A DNA stretch of 64,000 nucleotides from an uncultured Lachnospiraceae bacterium (lineage in GTDB: Bacteria > Bacillota > Clostridia > Lachnospirales > Lachnospiraceae): contig CATOJY010000002.1 of the NCBI GenBank assembly GCA_951800685.1, positions 80,878-144,877 on the forward strand. The letters are read 5' to 3'. Below the pieces are notes generated by a model that worked only from the letters and a program-made list of their open reading frames with translations, did no database searches and was not told where the DNA came from. This document shows positions 35,861 through 45,153 of the stretch, piece after piece; positions within the stretch are counted from its first letter, which is position 1; the number at the start of each line of letters is the position of its first letter. A program made the position numbers and the translations under genes.

Positions 35861-36925
35861 ATGAGAATGAATGTATATCTTACGACGGGCAGGAAGAATT
35901 ATAAGTATGCCTATGTGGCCATACAATCCCTGTTTGAAAATAATCCTGACGCTGAGATCTATCTGTACATTGTGTCAGAAGATCTTGAGGAAAGCGATCT
36001 GGTGTATGAGTATGCTTTGGCAAAACAGCATGGAAATCATATCGTTATCTTACGGTTTGACGAACAGGTGGCGGGGAAGCATATCCAGGTACATGCAGAC
36101 GACCACTGGCCGATCGGGACGATGTCAAGCTATTGGCTGTTTCATGAACTGCTCCCCGAAGAGGTTGACAGGATTCTCGTGATCGAGTCAGATACCGTGA
36201 TCGTAGGCAATTTGTCTGATATTTATGAGGTGGATTTTGAGGGGGCGTATGCTGTCTGTCCTGGGCCGGAACATAAGCCGAAGAATCATCGGGATTTTAT
36301 GCAGAAGATCGGAGGGGACACGCTCACCTTCGTATTGTCCATGTATGACGTCAGAAAGATCAGAGAAGATTTCCGTCTGGAGGATATCCTTGCCAAAGAT
36401 GAGATCGTCAAGAAACATGCCGGGAATTCCCAGATGGAGTTTACGTTTGGATTGTTGTTTAAGGATAGAATAAAATATGTCCCTGGAAAAACATCTTGTA
36501 TTGATGAAAATGAGAGATATATGCAGGAATTGGGATATGACTATATCATTGAGTGCGAGAAGACGGCCAAGATCATACATTTCTCCTCTTACAAAGATTA
36601 CAGCAAGCCGTGGAATCCAGTCTTCCTTGTGCCTGGCTACCATATCTGGTGGAAGTATGCTGTGAAGAGCCCATATTACAAAGAATATATAGAACGTCAG
36701 TGGAAGCTGTATGATGCGGCCAGGGAGAGACAGGCCGAGGTGCGAAAGAATGTGTCATACAGGAATATTCTGGGGTGTACGTTAGCGCTTATGGTATTGA
36801 TCCTTTGTACCCTATGCCTGGTGACAGATGCCGGGCTGGCAGGAATAGCAGCAGTAGTGGGCGCAGCGGCCGGGGCTTTAGGAGCATCGATTTTTGTAAG
36901 ATATCTGTCGATTAAATTTGGGTGA
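35861..36925 (+). CDS. GT8-family glycosyltransferase with C-terminal membrane spans
   Basis: 354 residues. GT-A GT8 layout: MNVYLTTGRKNYKYAYVAIQSLFENN, then VDRILVIESDTVIVGNLSDIYEVD, where the usual DxD appears as ESD, and a final KIIHFSSYKDYSKPW that matches the HFxGxxKPW metal/UDP motif. Two hydrophobic spans follow residue about 300, which should hold it at the membrane. Retaining enzyme using a UDP-hexose by family; the donor is not predictable. It starts after GAGGATG and ends 3 bases before the next gene. Confidence 0.85.
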   Translation: MRMNVYLTTGRKNYKYAYVAIQSLFENNPDAEIYLYIVSEDLEESDLVYEYALAKQHGNHIVILRFDEQVAGKHIQVHADDHWPIGTMSSYWLFHELLPEEVDRILVIESDTVIVGNLSDIYEVDFEGAYAVCPGPEHKPKNHRDFMQKIGGDTLTFVLSMYDVRKIREDFRLEDILAKDEIVKKHAGNSQMEFTFGLLFKDRIKYVPGKTSCIDENERYMQELGYDYIIECEKTAKIIHFSSYKDYSKPWNPVFLVPGYHIWWKYAVKSPYYKEYIERQWKLYDAARERQAEVRKNVSYRNILGCTLALMVLILCTLCLVTDAGLAGIAAVVGAAAGALGASIFVRYLSIKFG

Positions 36926-36928
36926 GAT

Positions 36929-38197
36929 ATGAAAAAGAAACTGATACTGGCAACAAACAGCTTTCCCTATGATACTGGCGAACAGGCCTTTATTGCGCCG
37001 GAGTTGATGAGGCTGCGGGAAACGTATGATATTACGGTGATATCTCATGCTGATGCAGAGCAGATGAAACGTGGTTATGTGGCGGAGCAGTACTTGAAAG
37101 GGTTACAGATTTTATGTTTTCCGCGGCCGGTTCTCACCACGCTCGATAAGCTGAAAGCCTTGTTTTCTTATCTGGGTTCCACAGATGGAAGGCAGGAAAT
37201 CAGGGAAATTGCTAAGACAAGACAGTATATGGCGCAGCGTTTCTATCAGTCTTTATCTTTTTATGCACAGGCATTGGAAGATCAGAAAGAACTCAAGGCA
37301 AAAGGGGTTCTGTCGAAGGATGAGCCGGTTATCTATTATAGCTTCTGGAATACGTATTATTGTTACAGCATGATCCGGGAGAAGAAAAGGTATTCGAATA
37401 TCAGGGTTATTTCAAGGCTGCATGGATTTGACTTGTATCACGAACGAGTACCGGGAAACAGACAGCCCTTAAAACATCAAATGGAGACAGGCTCTGACGG
37501 CCTTATCTTTTTGGGATCCTATGCACGCGCTTATTATCAGAAGCATGTACAGGGGGATGCATCAGGAAAGATACAGACGCATGTCTGTCCATTGGGAACA
37601 GAGAGACCAGGCAGACTTATGCCGCGCCAGAAGGGAGAAGAGTGGCAGCTGTTAAGCTGCTCTGACTTAATTCCCCTCAAAAGAGTAGAGAGGATTATTG
37701 ATGGTCTTGCAGAGGTACAAAAAATAAAGATACACTGGACGCACATAGGAGGCGGCAGCGAGGCGCAAAAGATTCAGGTATATGCCGCGCAGAGGTTAGC
37801 TTGTAAAGAGAATATCAGATATTCCTTTGCAGGAAGAATGGAGCACCATCAGGTACTCCAATATTATGAAACCAATCAGGTAGATTGTTTTATTACGACA
37901 TCGTCCACGGAAGGGGTTCCGGTTTCCATTATGGAGGCAATGTCCTATGGTATTCCAATCATAGGGACAGGAGTAGGCGGCATTCCAGAGATGATCCAGG
38001 GCAACGGTATTCTGCTTTCCAAAGATCCCTCCGCACAGGAAGTGGGGGATGCTCTGACTACGGTTTGTTCCATGAACGAACAGGAAACAGACACCTTTAA
38101 AGGCAAGAGTTATGAATTGTGGAAAAAAACCTATGAAATTCAGGCGGCTGTAGGGAAGCTGATAGATATTTTGGAAGAAACCGGGAAGGTTGTATAA
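36929..38197 (+). CDS. GT4 family glycosyltransferase
   Basis: 422 residues. N-terminus KLILATNSFPYDTGEQAFI, the Arg-Leu-His acceptor segment VISRLHGFDLYHER, WQLLSCSDLIPLKRVERII at the second-domain start, and TTSSTEGVPVSIMEAMSYGIPII with the EX7E donor motif. This wording is typical of enzymes that extend capsular or colanic-type repeats. Tightly spaced behind the GT8 gene (3 bases) with GGTGAG as ribosome site. Confidence 0.88.
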   Translation: MKKKLILATNSFPYDTGEQAFIAPELMRLRETYDITVISHADAEQMKRGYVAEQYLKGLQILCFPRPVLTTLDKLKALFSYLGSTDGRQEIREIAKTRQYMAQRFYQSLSFYAQALEDQKELKAKGVLSKDEPVIYYSFWNTYYCYSMIREKKRYSNIRVISRLHGFDLYHERVPGNRQPLKHQMETGSDGLIFLGSYARAYYQKHVQGDASGKIQTHVCPLGTERPGRLMPRQKGEEWQLLSCSDLIPLKRVERIIDGLAEVQKIKIHWTHIGGGSEAQKIQVYAAQRLACKENIRYSFAGRMEHHQVLQYYETNQVDCFITTSSTEGVPVSIMEAMSYGIPIIGTGVGGIPEMIQGNGILLSKDPSAQEVGDALTTVCSMNEQETDTFKGKSYELWKKTYEIQAAVGKLIDILEETGKVV

Positions 38198-38263
38198 GAA
38201 TGGCAAAGAGAGTATTGCTACGCGCTGAAAGCATTTGGAAGCCGGAGGATAAGAGGGATTATT

Positions 38264-39466
38264 ATGCGGATCATGTTTGCGGTTCCATGTTATTGGCCGT
38301 CGCAGGACGGCGTTACGATCATTACAAGTTACTTAGCGCAGGGGCTCGCCGCTAAAGGACATGAAGTGTCTGTTGTGACCAGTGCAGGAAATGGCGGTCT
38401 GCAGGAACTGCCTGAACATGATTTTCATGAAGGTGTAGAGATCAACAGGATGCGCGTTCAGACCAGATGGCCTCTTTTTCTCAGAGGACGCGACAACAAG
38501 AGTACCAAAAGAGCGTATAGAAAACAAGTAAAGGATTTTTCTCCAGATGTGCTGATCGTGGTATGCGCACAGACCTGGACGCTTGACTGGATTGTCCCTG
38601 ACCTGAAGAAACTGGATTGTGTGAAAGTTTTCTATTCCCATGGGTATTCTGCATGGAAAGAGCAATATTCTTACAAGGAACAGCTCAGAAAACGGAATAT
38701 TGTAGGAGCATGGTCTGTTTACAAAGCCAAACGATATTTTGATAGACTACATCAGCATATTCGGTTGTTTGACCGGGTGATCTATCTGTCAGAAGATAAT
38801 AATGCCGCGGTATATGCCGACCAACATGGATTGCACAATGGAAAGATTCTTAAGAATGCGATCGACGATAGATTTTTTGGGGATGATATGAGACATCAGT
38901 ATGAGGAAAAACAATGTCTGAGATATCTCTTCGTGGCAAATTATAATAGAAATAAGAATCAGGAGATGCTGATCCGCGCTTTTAGCGCTGCCAAAATAGA
39001 GAAGGGCCAGCTACTTCTGGTAGGATTTGAAGAAAATGCTTATTATGGACATCTTCAAGAAGTGATTCGAGAAGAATTAGCGGGGCGGAGACAGAAGGAA
39101 GTGTTGTTTTATACACATGTTGACCGGGAAACGGTGATCGAGCTGTACCGGACAAGCGATGTTTTTGTGTGTCCAAGCCTGTCAGAAAACTATCCGATCG
39201 TGGCCCATGAAGCGGCGGCGACAGGTATGCCGATCATCAGTACAGATGTCGGGATCTACAACAGGATCACGGGGGCCTATATTGTAGAGGATCAGCAAGG
39301 GATGCAGAAGGCCATGGAAGAGCTGTATTATAGCGCAGAGGAACGGAAGCGCAGAGGCAGAGCAGCGTATGACTGGGTATGCGGACAGGGATGCCGGATC
39401 CAGGATAAGGTGGATTGGCTGGAAGCGGATTTAAGGGATCATAGGGGAAAAAGGAATGGATATTAA
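38264..39466 (+). CDS. GT4 family glycosyltransferase
   Basis: 400 residues. MRIMFAVPCYWPSQDGVTII start, FVANYNRNKNQEMLIRAF at the domain boundary and CPSLSENYPIVAHEAAATGMPIIS as the donor site, with the second Glu of the motif in EAAATG. AGAGGG is six bases before ATG 38264. The gene overlaps the next one by 11 bases. Substrate unknown. Its base composition is that of upstream genes, unlike the AT-richer gene that follows. Confidence 0.87.
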   Translation: MRIMFAVPCYWPSQDGVTIITSYLAQGLAAKGHEVSVVTSAGNGGLQELPEHDFHEGVEINRMRVQTRWPLFLRGRDNKSTKRAYRKQVKDFSPDVLIVVCAQTWTLDWIVPDLKKLDCVKVFYSHGYSAWKEQYSYKEQLRKRNIVGAWSVYKAKRYFDRLHQHIRLFDRVIYLSEDNNAAVYADQHGLHNGKILKNAIDDRFFGDDMRHQYEEKQCLRYLFVANYNRNKNQEMLIRAFSAAKIEKGQLLLVGFEENAYYGHLQEVIREELAGRRQKEVLFYTHVDRETVIELYRTSDVFVCPSLSENYPIVAHEAAATGMPIISTDVGIYNRITGAYIVEDQQGMQKAMEELYYSAEERKRRGRAAYDWVCGQGCRIQDKVDWLEADLRDHRGKRNGY

Positions 39467-40427
39467 AGATAAACTTTATGGAATGTATAAGATGCTTCAA
39501 AAGCTGATCAATTTAGAGGGTTACTATTTATGTAAAAGAATTAGAGCAAAATATTATATTATATACCGGGAAGAAGGAGGGGCAGGCTTTTTTTCGAATT
39601 ATATGTGTGTCTTAGGTCATATAGTATTTGCACGTAAAATGGGTTATATTCCTATTGTTGATATGAAAAACTATCCGACTTTGTATAGTGAAGAGATTCC
39701 GGTAGAAGGTGTGGACAATGCATGGAATTATTATTTTCAAAATACGGATAGTACATCTCTTGAAGCAGCATATCAGAGTGGACGTTATGTGTTGTGTAAT
39801 GGTAAGTATATGGAGAAATATTCAGATAAATATGTTATGCCAAAGTGGCGTTTTCCAACAGAGAGAACGATTGAATTTTATACACCTTTTATAGAGAAAG
39901 ATATGCGTTTGCGTGATGATTTAGAGAATGAATTTGAAGCTGCATGGGCAAAACTGGTTGGAAAGGAAGACGTTGTATTGGGGCTTCACATCCGGGGAAC
40001 GGATATGAAAAACCGTCTGGGACATCCAACACCTGCCCCCACACAGTTTTATTTACAGAAAACATACCAAATTTTGGAGCAACACCCAGAGATCACAAAG
40101 ATTTTTTTGGCAACAGATGAGAACAATATTAAAGTGATTTATGAGAAGCAGTTTCAGAATTCTAAGTATAAGCTGTTTATGAATGAAGCTTTTCGTTTAT
40201 GGGATGATGGAGGAACAAAAAGGACTGGAGTGCACGAAACTAAATTAGATAATCCAAGGAAGTATCATAAATACCTTATGGGTAAAGAAGTACTGCAGGA
40301 TGCATGGTTTTTAAAGCAATGCGATTACTTGATCTGCGGGCATGATAATGTCGCCAATGTAGTCATTCTCTGGAAACAGAACCGCTATAAGGAGCTTGTA
40401 TGTTTGGATCCAGTTGAGGATGATTAA
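39456..40427 (+). CDS. O-fucosyltransferase-like GT-B glycosyltransferase (copy 2)
   Basis: 323 residues. GAGFFSNYMCVLGHIVFARK near residue 43, LGLHIRGTDMKNRLGHPTPA near 172, IFLATDENNIKVIY near 207 and CDYLICGHDNVANVVIL near the end reproduce the motif order of copies 1 and 3. Role inferred as above: addition of a deoxy-hexose-like residue. First gene of a stretch that is clearly AT-richer than what lies before. Its stop codon overlaps the stop of the opposite-strand gene at 40424, so the two transcripts converge with no spacer. Confidence 0.72.
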   Translation: MDIKDKLYGMYKMLQKLINLEGYYLCKRIRAKYYIIYREEGGAGFFSNYMCVLGHIVFARKMGYIPIVDMKNYPTLYSEEIPVEGVDNAWNYYFQNTDSTSLEAAYQSGRYVLCNGKYMEKYSDKYVMPKWRFPTERTIEFYTPFIEKDMRLRDDLENEFEAAWAKLVGKEDVVLGLHIRGTDMKNRLGHPTPAPTQFYLQKTYQILEQHPEITKIFLATDENNIKVIYEKQFQNSKYKLFMNEAFRLWDDGGTKRTGVHETKLDNPRKYHKYLMGKEVLQDAWFLKQCDYLICGHDNVANVVILWKQNRYKELVCLDPVEDD

Positions 40428-41116
40428 CCGGAGTTAAGAGAATTTTCTGCAACAGAAATAAAGGTGTCAACATCATCAAAGGCATGAATGTTTTCTTTGA
40501 TCCATTCAATGTCTTTATTCCACCACTGTATTTCCAAGAGTTTTTGGATTTGTTCTGGAGTGAAGCGATATTTTATAACCTTAGCAGGGGTGCCAACTGC
40601 GATCGCATACGGAGGAATGTCACGGGTGACAAGGGATTTAGCGCCAATAATAGCACCATCGCCAATCGTAACGCCTTCTTTCACACAGACATTATATCCC
40701 ATCCAGACATCATTGCCGATGATTACTTTGTAGTTTGTACCGTGAATGGTGGAATCTTCCATAGGAATACTCTCTGAAAGAAAATTTTCTGGAAGCAGAG
40801 AATGGGAACTATAGAAGAGCGGTGAGGAGGAAACCATGTTTAAAGCATGGTCACCTAACCCGATATGGCAGTTGGAAGCGATAGAACAAAAACGTCCGAT
40901 TTTGCAGTCATGAATATAGCCATTCTCGCCAATGACATAGGTGCCATAGCCAATATAAGATTTATGGATGCGCCCGCCAACGTTATTGTTTCCTTCAAAG
41001 AAGTCGTTGTCTGATATGACACAAGATTTTTGAAAGATGACAGATTTTTCGTGTGCGTTTTTCCACTTAAAGTAGATAAGATACAATTTGTGAAGATATT
41101 TAGAAAGTAATCCCAT
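40424..41116 (-). CDS. Xenobiotic/Vat-type left-handed beta-helix O-acetyltransferase
   Basis: 230 residues. Hexapeptide coils (YIGYGTYVIGENGYIHDCKIGRFCSIA region, then VIIGNDVWMGYNVCVKEGVTIG), and DIPPYAIAVGTPAKVIKYRF are the CatB/Vat-type landmarks; HIGLGDHALNMVSSSPLFY contains the probable catalytic His. Such proteins in glycan loci acetylate sugars. The only intact minus-strand gene here. ATG at 41116 is preceded by GGAG eight bases away; a longer frame to 41179 would run through the promoter at 41152-41179, so it is rejected. Confidence 0.83.
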   Translation of the reverse strand: MGLLSKYLHKLYLIYFKWKNAHEKSVIFQKSCVISDNDFFEGNNNVGGRIHKSYIGYGTYVIGENGYIHDCKIGRFCSIASNCHIGLGDHALNMVSSSPLFYSSHSLLPENFLSESIPMEDSTIHGTNYKVIIGNDVWMGYNVCVKEGVTIGDGAIIGAKSLVTRDIPPYAIAVGTPAKVIKYRFTPEQIQKLLEIQWWNKDIEWIKENIHAFDDVDTFISVAENSLNSG

Positions 41117-41151
41117 ATTTGTACTCCAGTTGTTCGCGAATTTATAGAAAT

Positions 41152-41179
41152 AGTATAGCATAAATAACGAAAATGACAA
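41152..41179 (-). promoter_or_regulatory. Promoter of the reverse acetyltransferase gene
   Basis: On the minus strand TTGTCA (41179-41174) and TATACT (41157-41152) are 16 bases apart, close to sigma-A consensus. The transcript would begin near 41145, giving a leader of about 30 bases before the ATG at 41116. Confidence 0.7.
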
Positions 41180-41208
41180 TTAAAAGCTTAGAGGGGAGAT
41201 TTAAATAT

Positions 41209-41237
41209 TTGCATATTTATTTGTCATAGATTATAAT
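41209..41237 (+). promoter_or_regulatory. Promoter for the rightward genes from 41280
   Basis: TTGCAT (41209-41214) and a perfect TATAAT (41232-41237) are 17 bases apart. Start of transcription near 41244, followed by AGGGAAAGGA and the ATG at 41280. It is back to back with the minus-strand promoter at 41152-41179, so this 160-base gap is a divergent control region. Confidence 0.72.
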
Positions 41238-41279
41238 GTAGACCGTGAATTAGTGAATTAAGGGAAAGGAATAACATTG

Positions 41280-42275
41280 ATGCTGAAGAGAGGTGTACTC
41301 TATAACGGGTTATCATATATATGGCGCAACACAGTATTAAAATTCTACCGGGGCCATGCAGAAAAAAAGCGGGAGCAATACTGGATGGAGAGAAAGGAAT
41401 GCTTTGGCAAGGAGAATCCAGATCAAATTTTTTATGTGATTAGAAGACGAGACTGTTATTGTGGATTATTTTCGTTGTTTTTAACACATCTTCAGAGAAT
41501 TGATACTGCTATAAAAGCAGGATATATTCCCGTGATCGATATGCAGAATGATTTTAATATTTATCTCACAGGGGATAAAGTCGGTAAGGAAAATGCTTGG
41601 GAATATTTTTTCAGACAACCATGTGGATATTCGTTAGAAAATATCAAAAAGAGCAGAAATATAATTATTGGTTCAGGTGCAGTACCTGAGATGTTTCCCT
41701 ATCTAAATATAGATTTTCTATATGGAAGAACAGGGGAACTTGAATATTGGCGTAAAATTGTCAAAAAATATATGAAATTAAGCGATTTTGCAAAGAGGGA
41801 AGTGGAAAAGGAATACTGCAAGCTGTTTTCAGATGTGGGTGAGGGCAAAGTATTAGGAGTTAAATGCAGAGGAACTGATTATGCGAATGGAAAACCCAAA
41901 AATCATCCAATTCAACCGACACCAGAACAGGCACTTGTAAAGGCGGAGGAGATTTTCAAAGAGCAGCATTGTACGAAGATTTTTTTGGCGACAGAGGACG
42001 CAGTGTTCTATCAATTATTTTCAGATAAATTTGGGGATGCTTTAGTTACGAATAAGACAGTCTATGCAGAATATCATGGGGGATCAACAGGAAGAGAAGA
42101 ATATGAGCGTGGGGGAGCTTATGCAAATGGAATGGAATATTTGATTACGACTATGCTGCTTACAAAATGTGATTGTTTGTGCGCAGGATGTGTTTCGGGA
42201 ACGGTAGCAGCGTTACTTTTGAAAGAAGGCGAGTATGAGTATACATATTTATTCGACCTGGGTCTATATGAGTAA
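41280..42275 (+). CDS. O-fucosyltransferase-like GT-B glycosyltransferase (copy 3)
   Basis: 331 residues. DCYCGLFSLFLTHLQRIDTA, GVKCRGTDYANGKPKNHPIQ, IFLATEDAVFYQLFSDKF and CDCLCAGCVSGTVAALLL follow the same order as the copies at 34727 and 39456; the His of HxRGTD is Lys here (VKCRGTD), which may alter activity. AGGGAAAGGA lies nine bases before ATG 41280, with its own promoter at 41209-41237. AT-rich like its neighbours. Confidence 0.72.
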   Translation: MLKRGVLYNGLSYIWRNTVLKFYRGHAEKKREQYWMERKECFGKENPDQIFYVIRRRDCYCGLFSLFLTHLQRIDTAIKAGYIPVIDMQNDFNIYLTGDKVGKENAWEYFFRQPCGYSLENIKKSRNIIIGSGAVPEMFPYLNIDFLYGRTGELEYWRKIVKKYMKLSDFAKREVEKEYCKLFSDVGEGKVLGVKCRGTDYANGKPKNHPIQPTPEQALVKAEEIFKEQHCTKIFLATEDAVFYQLFSDKFGDALVTNKTVYAEYHGGSTGREEYERGGAYANGMEYLITTMLLTKCDCLCAGCVSGTVAALLLKEGEYEYTYLFDLGLYE

Positions 42276-42330
42276 AACGACGAACAATTTAAATTAAGCA
42301 TCATGTTAAGAAGCCATAGGAAGGATGCTG

Positions 42331-43227
42331 ATGACTGGAGTGAGCACTATAAATGAGAAAAGTGAGAACATAATGATTTGGAGATCTCTTTCGTGCATTG
42401 GAGTATTAATATATCACATATTCCTTCAGTGTAAGATGGATTTTTCTTTTGGAAAGTATGGAGTGCTTTTCTTTTTTATTATTACTGGATATTTGGCATT
42501 TGTTTCTACAGATGTGCATGAAAATAGGGGACGTTATTGGAAAAAAAGAGTTGTAAGAATTATGCCAATGTATGCGTCTATCTTGTTGCTTTGGATGGTT
42601 ATATTTGCAGTGCAGGAGAGAAGTATACAAAAAAGCTGGGAATTGCTTACCATAGATTTTGTTGGTGGTACTTGGACTATATGGGTAACGATTGTATTTT
42701 ATCTGCTGGCCCCACTATTGGCGAAAGTCATTGGTTCCTATCGAAAGGGGATAATTTTCTTTTTGTTCTTTTGTAGTTTAAGATTTGCTTATAGTATTTA
42801 TCGTGTGCAGATTTGGACAGGACCTGGCAATATTTTTGTTTTTGCATGGGAGGAGTATTAATATATTTTACGTTTAGAGAAGCAAAAATGAATCAAACAT
42901 TATTTCTTTTGGGCATAATGATTACTTTATTCAAGCTATCTGGTATAAGAGATGATTATTTCTTTTTCTTTCTAGTCTTTATGATTATGTTTTTATCCTC
43001 AAATTATGTAAGGATTGGGGGGGGGGAGACAGTTAATAGCAACAATTGATAAATATTCTTACAATATTTATTTAGTTCATCCGCTTGTTTTATATTTTTT
43101 AAAAGAGTATCAATACTATGTACAGATTATAGTAGGATTACTTTGGACGTTTCTTTTTGCCTGGTTGAGTTATAAATGTATTGATGAGGGAATTGGAAAG
43201 AAACTAAAAAAACTTCTGCGTGTTTGA
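42331..43227 (+). pseudogene. Acyltransferase family 3 (OafA-like) membrane protein, broken by two frame changes; G10 tract
   Basis: Three consecutive frames rebuild one protein of about 298 residues. Part 1 (42331-42861): WRSLSCIGVLIYHIFLQC with the catalytic-type His, then FFFIITGYLAF and KKRVVRIMPMYA, the family-3 signature. Near 42833-42843 (two T5 runs) one base is missing; the frame resumes with CMGGVLIYFTFRE. At the G10 run (43017-43026) a second change occurs; removing one G gives RIGGGRQLIATIDKYSYNIYLVHPL, the conserved last spans. Such proteins O-acetylate surface sugars. AGGAAGG is six bases before ATG 42331. The G10 shift is probably switchable; the T-run change looks like decay or is also variable. 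Confidence 0.8.
43017..43026 (+). repeat. Poly-G tract (G10) inside the acyltransferase-3 gene
   Basis: Ten consecutive G. The reading frame upstream and downstream of the tract differ by one base; nine G (or twelve) would join them. The tract encodes Gly-Gly-Gly between two membrane segments, where length changes by threes would be tolerated. Confidence 0.9.
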
Positions 43228-43272
43228 GGGAACATGCAGTAATCTAAGTTACGGTTGCATAAGGCGAAAGGA

Positions 43273-45084
43273 ATGGAAACGATTATGAAAAAATTTGTCG
43301 GCAATGATATTGCTAGTCTAATTGATGTATTTAGCAGACTGAGATACGTTTTAAATAGAAGACAGAAGAATCTCAGCGTAATTGTTTTTATTATGACAAT
43401 TATTGGAGCACTGCTGGAAACATTGGGTGTATCTATTATTGTACCTTTGGTACAGTCATTTCTATCAGCGGATCAGTTGTTACAGAATGTCTATATTGAG
43501 CCAATTGCAGAAGAATTTAATATTACGACAGCGCAGCAACTGATTGTTTTTATATCTATTATTGTGATTTTGATCTACATTCTTAAGAATATATATATGG
43601 TGCTGCTGTCTTATGTAAGAGTAAAATTCTCAGTGAAAGTAAAGAGGGAACTTTCCATAAAAATGATGCACGCTTATATGGAGAGGGAATATGCGTATTT
43701 TCTTGGAGTAAACACAGCAGATATTCTCCGAGGAGTCGGCTATGATGTGAGTGGAGTACAAGGGATTTTGTTCCAATTGTTCCGCATTTTGTCAGATGGG
43801 TTGACAGCGGTCTGTGTTTGTATATTTATTATAAAAACAGATTTATCGATGGCATTAAGTATAGTTATCCTTATGGGTCTTTCCTTATGTCTGCTCATTT
43901 TGATCTTTAGAAGTAAAATGAAAAAAATAGGTGATTATTATAGAGAGTGTACAGCTAGGGTAAATAAATATTTGTATGAATCTTTTCAGGGAATTAAAGA
44001 TGTAATCGTATTTCACAAAGAAAACTATTTTATTAGTCAGTATGAAGTTAGCTTCAGCAACCAGCAGACAGCTGAAGTTATGAGAACTCTTGCAACAGAG
44101 AGCCCAGCTTATTTTATTGAAGCTGTATTTGTCAGTGGGTTGATTACTGTAGTAGGGATAAAAATTATAATAGGAAGTAATACTGCAGCGTTTATTCCAC
44201 AATTAGCGGCGTTTGCTATAGCGGCATTCAGAATATTACCTTCCATTGGTAAAATATCTGCAGGATTTAACGAGTTAATTTGTGCGTATCCGGCATTAAA
44301 TGCAACATATGAAAATCTGAAAGAAGTAGAGACCTTTAAGAAAGAAAGCAGAATACAAGAAAAAAATATCGATGTAGGAAAAGAGATTTTTAGCAGGGAA
44401 ATAGAAATAAAGGATATGTATTGGAAATATCCTAATTTGCCAAATTATGTGATTCGAAATTTAGAATTGACAATTCCGAAAGGAAAATCTATTGCATTAA
44501 TTGGAGAATCAGGTGCAGGGAAATCGACATTAGCCGATCTTCTATTGGGCTTGCTGGTGCCGGAACAGGGGGATGTGAAAGTTGATGGCGTAAGTATTTA
44601 TCATATGATGGATTCTTGGAAAGAAACAATCGGATATGTGCCACAGACAGTCTTTTTAACAGATGACACAATTCGACATAATATTGCATTTGGAGTAGAC
44701 GATAAAGATATTGATGAAACTAAGGTAATCAAAGCGGCAGAGAAAGCTCAACTGATGAATACGATCCAGCAGTTGCCGAATGGTTTCGATACAGTTCTTG
44801 GTGAAAGGGGCACACGTTTCTCTGGAGGGCAAAGACAGAGGGTGGCAATAGCCAGGGCGCTTTATAATGATCCGGAAATTTTGGTGATGGACGAAGCAAC
44901 GGCGGCGCTTGACAGCGACACGGAAAATGCTGTTATGGAAGCAATTGATGCTCTACAGGGATATAAGACATTGGTAATCATAGCCCATCGATTAACAACA
45001 ATACGTAATTGTGATGAAATTTATGAGATTAAAGACGGAAAAGCATATAAAAGGGAAAAAAAGGAGCTTTTTGCTAGTGAATAA
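43273..45084 (+). CDS. ABC transporter, fused permease/ATPase, PglK-like flippase (second copy)
   Basis: 603 residues, six spans then ATPase: GESGAGKST (Walker A), YVPQTVFLTDDTIRHNIAFG, FSGGQRQRVAIARAL (signature, with Phe for Leu), ILVMDEATAALD and IIAHRLTTIRN. Strong block-by-block likeness to the protein at 14126, but with AT-rich codons, so a recent local duplication is unlikely; the two probably came in with different glycan modules. Likely exports a lipid-linked oligosaccharide. ATG 43273 has AAGGCG six bases upstream; ATG 43285 is possible. Confidence 0.86.
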   Translation: METIMKKFVGNDIASLIDVFSRLRYVLNRRQKNLSVIVFIMTIIGALLETLGVSIIVPLVQSFLSADQLLQNVYIEPIAEEFNITTAQQLIVFISIIVILIYILKNIYMVLLSYVRVKFSVKVKRELSIKMMHAYMEREYAYFLGVNTADILRGVGYDVSGVQGILFQLFRILSDGLTAVCVCIFIIKTDLSMALSIVILMGLSLCLLILIFRSKMKKIGDYYRECTARVNKYLYESFQGIKDVIVFHKENYFISQYEVSFSNQQTAEVMRTLATESPAYFIEAVFVSGLITVVGIKIIIGSNTAAFIPQLAAFAIAAFRILPSIGKISAGFNELICAYPALNATYENLKEVETFKKESRIQEKNIDVGKEIFSREIEIKDMYWKYPNLPNYVIRNLELTIPKGKSIALIGESGAGKSTLADLLLGLLVPEQGDVKVDGVSIYHMMDSWKETIGYVPQTVFLTDDTIRHNIAFGVDDKDIDETKVIKAAEKAQLMNTIQQLPNGFDTVLGERGTRFSGGQRQRVAIARALYNDPEILVMDEATAALDSDTENAVMEAIDALQGYKTLVIIAHRLTTIRNCDEIYEIKDGKAYKREKKELFASE

Positions 45085-45153
45085 TGACATTGATTGTAAA
45101 GAAATATGTATGGCTGATGTATTTATTTAGGAAAATAGAGGGCATGTTTTGAT

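Noticed and set aside
41117..41179. Longer N-terminus of the reverse acetyltransferase
   Set aside because: The extra codons overlap the -10/-35 sites and lack a ribosome site; GGAG before 41116 fits the shorter start.
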